From: Thermotogaceae bacterium
GTDB taxonomy: Bacteria > Thermotogota > Thermotogae > B21-G9 > HyVt-16
Direction: 5' to 3'
Assembly (NCBI GenBank): GCA_029981435.1
Contig: JARRBB010000014.1
Span: forward strand, 1 to 34,218
DNA length: 34,218 nt
The translations under genes and the position numbers were made by a program. The number at the start of each line of letters is the position of its first letter. Position 1 is the stretch's first letter. Positions 24,281-30,428 of this stretch are shown piece by piece. The notes beneath the pieces were generated by a model, which worked only from the letters and a program-made list of their open reading frames with translations, searched no databases and was not told the DNA's origin.

Positions 24281-25348
24281 ATGCTTAAGACTTTTGGTTT
24301 TTTTATCTTGTTTCTGATAGCTGGTTTTATAGCATTTTCAACGATGCTCCCAACTTACAGATATGATCCCGACACAGGGCGCTGGGAACGTGTAGTGGTT
24401 GATGCAACTGTGGACATAAAAACGACTGCTGTTGATATAACTAAGAATATTGCTGTTAACTCGAACGCCACTTCTTCTATAGATGAACCAAAATCTTATT
24501 CTGGAAATTCCAACACAAGCATACCATTAGAAAATTCTATAAAAACAATACCCGTTCCTCTTTTTTCAAAAGGGCAGTGGTATTACTATATAACCTACGT
24601 TGTAAACTCAGCGGATGTTACTAACAAGAAAGAAGCTACACTCTGGGCTGGTCAAAGTATTGATTGCGGAAAGGTTTATGTATGGAATGACAGTGAATAT
24701 ATCTACGTCAAATACGTCACCAGCGGTCAATGGTTGATTACAGAGACACATGTAAAAGTTCAAACAGATGAGCCTGAAGGGAATCAGAGTCCCGGGCAAT
24801 TTCCTTACAAGACGGAGTATCAGGAACCAGTGAATGAAGCTCTTTACATGATACCTCTCAGCGCTACTTTTAAAATCGCTGAGAAAGTTTACATACTCGC
24901 ACATGCAGTGGTTTATCAGCCCAATTCACGGGGTTCTGAAGAAACAGCCTGGGCAGGTGGTCAATCGAACTGCATGGAAATAAAGGTTTCTGGCAGCAAG
25001 GTTGTTTGGTTCGTGAAAAAACCGGGGAAATATTTTTCCAGTGTGCTTGAAATGAGTATAGAAGCTGACTTACCAGTGGTTGTTACTTTTTCGAGTTTTT
25101 CAAATCCTAAAACAAACGATAGTGAAACTTTAGATGCCATGTATTCCATAACTGAAAACAACTCACCGCAAATCTGGTTGAGTTCAGAAGACCTGAACAA
25201 CCTTCAGCTTGATTTAGCGGTATTTCCTGAAAAGCTGTATTTATGGCAAATGATAATAGTTAACGGTAGGAGTTCGGACGTTTATAGAAGCGAGGGGGTG
25301 ATAACCTTTACTCTCAGAAATGTGAGAAACTACGATGAAATACCATGA
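24281..25348 (+). CDS. Secreted protein with WAG/THV beta domain, unknown function
   Basis: A 355-residue exported protein (signal peptide, residues 1-19). After a Thr/Ser/Asn-rich linker (about 45-90) comes a domain with ATLWAGQSIDCGKVYVWND, YIYVKYVTSGQWLITETHV, then PGQFPYKTEY and VYILAHAVVYQ. I have seen this pattern in large surface proteins of methanogens and diverse bacteria. The C-terminal third (from about residue 240) is shared with the next gene: VVWFVKKPGKYFSS, SSEDLNN and LYLWQMIIVNGRSSDVYRSEG. GGGGG lies 6 bases before the ATG. It probably forms an operon with the next gene. The function is unknown, and envelope or extracellular location is inferred. Confidence 0.75.
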   Translation: MLKTFGFFILFLIAGFIAFSTMLPTYRYDPDTGRWERVVVDATVDIKTTAVDITKNIAVNSNATSSIDEPKSYSGNSNTSIPLENSIKTIPVPLFSKGQWYYYITYVVNSADVTNKKEATLWAGQSIDCGKVYVWNDSEYIYVKYVTSGQWLITETHVKVQTDEPEGNQSPGQFPYKTEYQEPVNEALYMIPLSATFKIAEKVYILAHAVVYQPNSRGSEETAWAGGQSNCMEIKVSGSKVVWFVKKPGKYFSSVLEMSIEADLPVVVTFSSFSNPKTNDSETLDAMYSITENNSPQIWLSSEDLNNLQLDLAVFPEKLYLWQMIIVNGRSSDVYRSEGVITFTLRNVRNYDEIP

Positions 25349-25419
25349 GTTAGTTTCAGTTTCAGTGTTTATCGAAAAAATATGCCCACAAGGGGGCAAA
25401 TTCAAAGGGGGTTTTATTT

Positions 25420-26181
25420 ATGAGAAAATTGTTAGTGGTTATGTTGATAATTCTGGTAGGCATGATGGTGTTTTCATCCACCGCCACCCAAACGACGCCT
25501 ACAGGGGTTGAGAAAGCAGTCTGGGATGGTGATGGTAATTTGATTACGAATCCAGATGAAGGCATGTATGGTAACGCAAGGGCATTTTCGCTTTTGGGAA
25601 CTTCTGGAAGCTGTAATAAAGACTGGAGCTTTGAATTCACAACCGAAGTTCAGGTGGCACAGTGGTCGGAGTGGTCGATTAGTGGAACGAAATGGCAGTG
25701 GTTTGTTAAAAAACCTGGTACCTACATTGCAGACTGTATAATTTTCAAAATTAAAAGTAACGGAGATGTGGAAATAAAGTTCGAAGGTTTCGATGATCCA
25801 TCTTATGTGGAAACGCCCGATCCAAGTCAGACTGCGACCATAGAGACATACTACGGTTACTCACTTGGCAGTGGCAGTGGTGGACCTGGACTTGTTGAAC
25901 CAGGAAATGGTGGTTCAGGCTGGATCAGAGCAGAAGATCTGAATGGCGAATCTCTTCTTATTCCTGAATTTTTCAGTATGCTAACTCATAAGTACAGTCT
26001 TCACGATGGAATAGAAGCACATCTGTGGAACAAGATAACAGTTGTTGACTGTAACTCAGCATCTACCTATAGAGACACTGGAACTGTTTACATAACTCTT
26101 AAAGAACAAAAACCGTGGATCGATCCAGAAACAGGAGACTACGTTGCTAATCTTGAGAAATTCTTAAATGATGAGAGATAA
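25420..26181 (+). CDS. Secreted paralogue sharing the C-terminal module of its neighbour
   Basis: A 253-residue exported protein (signal peptide, residues 1-20). It lacks the WAG/THV domain of the upstream gene but keeps the C-terminal module: KWQWFVKKPGTYIADC, EIKFEGFDDPSY, WIRAEDLNGESLL and HLWNKITVVDCNSASTYRDT. A Gly/Ser-rich insert (GSGSGGPGLVEPGNGGSGW) interrupts the module. Three cysteines (about residues 65, 106 and 216) may form a disulfide. GGGGG lies 8 bases before the ATG. The gene is closed by a strong bidirectional terminator. Function unknown. Confidence 0.75.
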   Translation: MRKLLVVMLIILVGMMVFSSTATQTTPTGVEKAVWDGDGNLITNPDEGMYGNARAFSLLGTSGSCNKDWSFEFTTEVQVAQWSEWSISGTKWQWFVKKPGTYIADCIIFKIKSNGDVEIKFEGFDDPSYVETPDPSQTATIETYYGYSLGSGSGGPGLVEPGNGGSGWIRAEDLNGESLLIPEFFSMLTHKYSLHDGIEAHLWNKITVVDCNSASTYRDTGTVYITLKEQKPWIDPETGDYVANLEKFLNDER

Positions 26182-26204
26182 ATCCTGATCTTCTTTCATT
26201 GAAC

Positions 26205-26240
26205 CAAAAGAGGGCCTTTTAAAGGCCCTCTTTTGATTTT
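26205..26240. terminator. Bidirectional intrinsic terminator
   Basis: CAAAAGAGGGCCTTT (26205-26219) and AAAGGCCCTCTTTTG (26221-26235) form a perfect 15-bp inverted repeat around one base. The real loop is TTTTAAA. T-runs lie on both strands. It separates the secreted-protein operon from the convergent zinc-ribbon gene. Confidence 0.93.
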
Positions 26241-26257
26241 GAGAAATGGGAAAAGGA

Positions 26258-26566
26258 TTACAGTTTTGTGCCAAGGAGTGCTTTTCTCTGGATTATCAAA
26301 GCCCTGTAGAGCTGGTTTGAGGTGAGAAGTCCGAGTTTAACAAGTATCTTTCCGATAGGATAATGGTAGTTTATCTTCTTTTGAATGTTCAGCGCTTTTT
26401 CAATTTTTTCTTCATCTATCAAACCAAGAAGCACCAAAATTTCACCAAGTTTCATAGGTGGTTTGATCCTGAACATGACTTTGTTGCATTTTGGGCAGAT
26501 CACATTTTCCGGTTCCTTTTCATAGTACAATTCATAACCACACAATAGGCATTTGTAAATAAACAT
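26258..26566 (-). CDS. Zinc ribbon plus MshEN-like repeat protein, candidate c-di-GMP receptor
   Basis: A 102-residue protein. Residues 1-32 form a zinc ribbon with C6-x2-C9 and C24-x2-C27. Residues 39-93 hold two 24-residue repeats: KLGEILVLLGLIDEEKIEKA ending at Gln62, and PIGKILVKLGLLTSNQLYRA ending at Gln93. These match the two-motif pattern R-L-G-x-x-L-x(5)-I-x(4)-L-x(3)-L-x-x-Q of MshEN domains, which bind c-di-GMP in type II secretion and pilus ATPases. Arg is replaced by Lys in repeat 1 and the spacer is about 7 residues instead of 5, so ligand binding is uncertain. No ATPase domain is present. AGGAGG lies 10 bases before the ATG. It is a single gene between secretion and Mg2+ transport genes. 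Confidence 0.8.
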   Translation of the reverse strand: MFIYKCLLCGYELYYEKEPENVICPKCNKVMFRIKPPMKLGEILVLLGLIDEEKIEKALNIQKKINYHYPIGKILVKLGLLTSNQLYRALIIQRKALLGTKL

Positions 26567-26800
26567 TTATGCGCAACCTCCTGTGCCCCCACGTAACCCC
26601 TAATCCCTCTTAACATGTACAGCACTATAGTACTATTTTGAACATTAACATAAAAAGCAAGTACAAAGAAAATAAAAACATACTGAAAAAATTATATAAA
26701 AAGTTTTCTGATTTTAATTCTATGAAGGTGCTTTCCGTGATAAAATTAATTGGTTTTCAACTCATGTCAATTCTTTCGCCGAAAGGAGGAAAAGTTTCTT
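26567..26800. other. Intergenic region upstream of the mgtE leader ORF
   Basis: About 230 bases, AT-rich. It contains the ribosome site of the leftward zinc-ribbon gene (26577-26582) and a small hairpin CTTTC-GCC-GAAAG (26773-26785) next to the leader ORF ribosome site. No M-box magnesium riboswitch motif is visible. A TTG-start ORF across 26638-26820 looks spurious. Confidence 0.4.
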
Positions 26801-26833
26801 ATGGAAGATTATCCAGGTAGTAGACCGCCTTGA
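26801..26833 (+). CDS. Leader peptide MEDYPGSRPP upstream of mgtE
   Basis: A 10-codon ORF (MEDYPGSRPP, stop TGA) with AAAGGAGG at 26782-26789, 11 bases before its ATG. It ends in Arg-Pro-Pro-stop, a context known to slow termination, and begins with acidic residues followed by proline. In Salmonella the Mg2+ transporter leader MgtL also starts with acidic/Pro alternation and destabilises ribosomes at low Mg2+. Its Pro codons CCGCCT (26825-26830) can pair, with one mismatch, to the mgtE Shine-Dalgarno AGGAGG (26846-26851). Translating ribosomes would therefore alter access to mgtE. Its stop overlaps a second mini-ORF (MKSREEE, 26833-26856) that ends one base before mgtE. Expression is unproven. 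Confidence 0.45.
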   Translation: MEDYPGSRPP

Positions 26834-26857
26834 TGAAAAGTAGAGAGGAGGAATAAC

Positions 26858-28204
26858 ATGAAGGTGAAGATTCAGATTGACATCCGCAAGTTGATCGAAA
26901 GAAACGACCTCAAAACCTTAAAACTTCTTCTTCAGGACCAGGAACCGGGGACAATTTTCGAGATGATTGAGGAATTGGAAGCTTCAGAAAAAATAGTTGT
27001 TTTCAGACTCTTACCGAAAGATCTGGCCGCCCAGGTTTTTTCAGAGCTCGAACCTGATGAACAACTTGAAATTATAAGGCTTTTAAAGAGTGACCCTGTT
27101 TTGAGAGAGATAGTCAAAAACATGGAGCCAGATGACAGGGCAGAACTTTTGGATGAGCTTCCTGCGCCTCTGGTTACTATGCTACTTGAAATGTTAACAC
27201 CTGAAGAGCGTGAGGAAACCCTTCAGATCCTCAATTATCCCGAAAATTCAGCCGGAAGAGTGATGAGTCCGCGGTTTATATATTTAGAAGAGAACATGAC
27301 CGCAGACGAGGCACTTAGAAAAATCAGAAAGTTCGGTAAAAAAGCAGAAACTATATATACGCTTTACGTTGTTGATAATTCGAGAAAACTTCTTGGTTTT
27401 GTTGATTTAGAAGATATAATTTATGCAGAACCTCATGTTTTGATAAAGGAAATAGCCAATTACAACCCTGTGTTTGTTTATACTACAGATGATCAGGAAG
27501 AAGTTGCACAGATAATGAGAAGATACGATCTTCTGGTTATACCGGTTATCGATAAAACAGGAACGCTTGTTGGTGTGATAACCATAGATGATGTTGTGGA
27601 CATAATAGATGAAGAAGCAACGGAAGATATACAGAAGATGGCAGGTTTGAATGTGACCTATACCTCTTATTTTCATACTCCTGTTCTAACGTTTTTTGGA
27701 AAGAGAATACCGTGGCTGGCAATTCTTTTGTTGCTTGAAAGTTTGAGCAGTTTTGTAGTTGCGCATTTTCAAAATTTGATTTCTATGGTCCCTATTCTTG
27801 CAGCTTTTATGACCCTTATGGTTGGTGCTGCAGGTAACACAGGTTCACAAATATCGGCACTTGTAATAAGGGGTATGGCTCTGGGAGAAATAAAAACGAA
27901 AGATTTTTCAAAGGTCCTTATCAGAGAATTATTTCAGGGGATTTTACTTGGAGTGGCACTTGGAATTATATTATTGATGCGTGGTTTACTCATAACAAGT
28001 GATCTTTCTGTTAATATTGCCGCTACCATAGCCCTGTTTGTGGTGATTCTTTACGCAAATATTCTCGGTGTTATTTTACCTTTTATGGGAAAAATTCTAA
28101 AAATCGATCCAGCTGTTATGGCTGGTCCTGTTATTACAACCGTTGTAGATGTAACTGGTATGCTCATATATTTTTCGATCGCCAGAGCAATAATTGGAAT
28201 TTGA
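26858..28204 (+). CDS. mgtE: Magnesium transporter MgtE
   Basis: A 448-residue Mg2+ channel. The N domain (about 1-125) is an acidic superhelical region with DDRAELLDELPAPLVTMLLE. Two CBS domains follow (about 135-255), opening with RVMSPRFIYLEENMTADEAL, which sense cytosolic Mg2+ and gate the pore. The membrane domain (about 275-448, five helices) contains GAAGNTGSQISALVIRGMAL and AGPVITTVVDVTGMLIYF, which form the conduction path. GAGAGGAGG lies 6 bases before the ATG. A leader ORF precedes it, so control by translation is possible. The stop codon coincides with the promoter of the next operon. Confidence 0.96.
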   Translation: MKVKIQIDIRKLIERNDLKTLKLLLQDQEPGTIFEMIEELEASEKIVVFRLLPKDLAAQVFSELEPDEQLEIIRLLKSDPVLREIVKNMEPDDRAELLDELPAPLVTMLLEMLTPEEREETLQILNYPENSAGRVMSPRFIYLEENMTADEALRKIRKFGKKAETIYTLYVVDNSRKLLGFVDLEDIIYAEPHVLIKEIANYNPVFVYTTDDQEEVAQIMRRYDLLVIPVIDKTGTLVGVITIDDVVDIIDEEATEDIQKMAGLNVTYTSYFHTPVLTFFGKRIPWLAILLLLESLSSFVVAHFQNLISMVPILAAFMTLMVGAAGNTGSQISALVIRGMALGEIKTKDFSKVLIRELFQGILLGVALGIILLMRGLLITSDLSVNIAATIALFVVILYANILGVILPFMGKILKIDPAVMAGPVITTVVDVTGMLIYFSIARAIIGI

Positions 28205-28210
28205 TATAAT
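28202..28210 (+). promoter_or_regulatory. Extended -10 promoter of the capsule export operon
   Basis: TGATATAAT spans the mgtE stop codon. The -35 region is poor, but the extended -10 is perfect. Transcription would start near 28217, 25 bases before the Wzz/kinase gene. Confidence 0.55.
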
Positions 28211-28241
28211 AAATTCAAAAAATGGTTTGAGAGGTGCTAAA

Positions 28242-30416
28242 ATGGATTATCAGAACCCCGAAATGGAACTGACGCTCACGGATATTTTCAAGATACTTAA
28301 AAGAAATAGGCTTTTGATAATCTCTATAGTTTTCATCGTGCTTATCGTAACAGCTCTTTATGCTTTTTTAGCGCCGAAGATATACGAGGCGTCTGCTACT
28401 TTGAAGATGAGCTCATCTGACAACAGCCTTTTGAAACTGGCTTCATCGGTTCCATCTTTTATTTTCTCTGGCACGGGTGTCAAATCAGATTATCAAACTT
28501 CAATAGAAATGATAAAAAGCCGAAGAACGCTCGAAAGGGTTGTTGATAATTTGAAACTTCAAGAGCTGGAGAGATTCAAAGATTCCTCCAGAGACAGATT
28601 AATAAATTTCCTTTCTGAAAATGTAAAAGTGGAATCGATCAAGGACACAAGTCTTGTAAGAATAAGCTTTCAGGATAAAGACAGGGAATTTGCTCAAAGA
28701 GTTGTTGATTCAGTTGTGAAATCGTATATAAAGACACTCGAAGAAGTGGCTCAGAATGAAGCCATTAGCACTCGAAAATTCATAGAGAGTCAATTACCTG
28801 CGATTGAAGAAAGACTGAATAAAGCCGAACTTGCGCTTCAGAAATTTAAGGAAGAAAATAAGATTTTCCTGCTTGAAGAACAGACAAAACTTTTGCTGGA
28901 AAATCTGACCAGCTTCGAGTCTCAACTTTTGCAGGCAAAGGTTTCGATGGAAGAAGCAAAGAAAGAGAGTGAAGCCATACAAGACATTCTTTCAAAAGAA
29001 GAGAAAATGGTTATAACATCTCAGATGATTTCAGATAATCCCGTGGTCGTTCAGCTTCGCTCACGCCTTGTTGAACTCAATATTGAACTTGCAGGCCTTT
29101 TGACGAAGTATAAAAGTACTGATCAGCAAGTCGTTGCCTTAAAAAATCAGATCAGCGAGGTTGAAAAACAGCTTCAAAATGAAGTAACAAAAATAGTATC
29201 GCAGGAGCAGAAAACCATAAATCCGAACTATCAAACTTTGCTCTCAAGGCTGATCACTCTGGAGGTTCAGGTGAACACTAACGACGCTTACATTCAAGCT
29301 CTTGAAAAAGTTATAAACGGTTATCAGTCTCAGGTAGAGGAATTACCAAGGCTTGAAAGAGAACTCTTTGGCTTGATGAGAGAAAGAGAGATAGCAGAGA
29401 CACTCTACACCATGTTTGTTCAAAAAAGAGAAGAAGCAAGGATTCAAGAAGCAGGTGCTTCAAGTGGTGTTTCTGTGGTTGACGAAGCCTTCGTTTCTGA
29501 TATACCTGTTAAACCGAACAAAAAACTGATTCTGGCAATTGGATTTGTTCTGGGAATATTTCTTGGAACTCTTGGAGCTTTTGGTAAAGAATTTTTAGAT
29601 AATACTGTTAAGGATGTTAAGGAAATTCATTACCTTTCAAAGAATGTTCAGGTCGTTGGACAGATTTCCGAAGCTGAGAATCCTAATCCGGATTTGATAA
29701 GTGCCGTTCAGCCATATTCGATAACCTCTGAAAATTTCAGACTGGTTGCGAGTAGTGTGTTGTTTTCCCTGCCTGATGATAAATCTTCAAAAGTCATTGG
29801 TATAACGAGTAGTATAGCACAGGAAGGCAAAACGTTCGTCGCTGCCAATCTCGCTATTTCTCTTGCAGGAAGTGGTTTGAAAGTTGCACTTTTAAATCTT
29901 GATATGAGAAAACCACGACTTGAAGAATTATTCGGTGTGAAGTTCCCACAGGGACTCACCGATTACATACTTTCAAGGGCGAAGATAGATGATATATGTC
30001 AACGTGAAATGCTCGGTATAAAAAATCTCGATTTCTTTCCTATAGGTTCCATTCCTCCAAATCCGATTTACGTTTTGAATTCGAGTAAAATTCCTGAACT
30101 TATAGATATATTGAAAGAAAGATACGATATTGTTCTGGTTGATACACCACCTGTTTTACCTGTCGCAGATGTTTCAACGATCTCCACCTTTTTGAATGGA
30201 ATTTTGCTTGTCGTTAGGTTGAATAGAACTCCAAAAGACGCTGTTGAAAAATCCCTCGATATACTCAAAAAAAGCAAACACAATGTGCTTGGAATAGTGG
30301 TTAACGGAATCAAAGAGGAGATTAAAGAGTACTATTACAATTATTATGGAAAAGGTAAAAAGATGTTTGGAATTAAACATGGTTCAAAAAGCAGTAAAAG
30401 TGTTATAAAAGATTAG
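28242..30416 (+). CDS. Wzz/BY-kinase fusion (polysaccharide co-polymerase and tyrosine kinase)
   Basis: A 724-residue inner-membrane protein that controls polysaccharide chain length and export. It has a Wzz domain with helices at about 26-48 and 430-452, a long coiled-coil periplasmic region between them, then a cytoplasmic bacterial tyrosine kinase. Walker A is SIAQEGKTFVAANLA and Walker B is YDIVLVDTPP. The Walker A' motif reads VALLNLDMRKP, with Asn where the first Asp of D-x-D is normal. The C-terminus has a tyrosine cluster, EYYYNYYGKGKK, the usual autophosphorylation site. The frame is open to 28194, but GAGAGGTG supports the ATG at 28242. The Wza-like gene follows 12 bases later. Confidence 0.93.
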   Translation: MDYQNPEMELTLTDIFKILKRNRLLIISIVFIVLIVTALYAFLAPKIYEASATLKMSSSDNSLLKLASSVPSFIFSGTGVKSDYQTSIEMIKSRRTLERVVDNLKLQELERFKDSSRDRLINFLSENVKVESIKDTSLVRISFQDKDREFAQRVVDSVVKSYIKTLEEVAQNEAISTRKFIESQLPAIEERLNKAELALQKFKEENKIFLLEEQTKLLLENLTSFESQLLQAKVSMEEAKKESEAIQDILSKEEKMVITSQMISDNPVVVQLRSRLVELNIELAGLLTKYKSTDQQVVALKNQISEVEKQLQNEVTKIVSQEQKTINPNYQTLLSRLITLEVQVNTNDAYIQALEKVINGYQSQVEELPRLERELFGLMREREIAETLYTMFVQKREEARIQEAGASSGVSVVDEAFVSDIPVKPNKKLILAIGFVLGIFLGTLGAFGKEFLDNTVKDVKEIHYLSKNVQVVGQISEAENPNPDLISAVQPYSITSENFRLVASSVLFSLPDDKSSKVIGITSSIAQEGKTFVAANLAISLAGSGLKVALLNLDMRKPRLEELFGVKFPQGLTDYILSRAKIDDICQREMLGIKNLDFFPIGSIPPNPIYVLNSSKIPELIDILKERYDIVLVDTPPVLPVADVSTISTFLNGILLVVRLNRTPKDAVEKSLDILKKSKHNVLGIVVNGIKEEIKEYYYNYYGKGKKMFGIKHGSKSSKSVIKD

Positions 30417-30428
30417 GAGTGAGTTTGA

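Noticed and set aside
25382-25397. Small hairpin TGCCC/GGGCA between the two secreted-protein genes
   Set aside because: Only 5 bp with no T-run, and it overlaps the ribosome site region. Too weak to call a terminator or regulatory element.
26638-26820. 60-codon plus-strand ORF (TTG start) in the mgtE upstream region
   Set aside because: Poor start context, lysine-rich low-complexity composition, no recognisable domain. The leader ORF at 26801 overlaps its end with a better ribosome site.
26700-26857. M-box (Mg2+) riboswitch before mgtE
   Set aside because: The conserved M-box core sequences are absent and the available leader is short.
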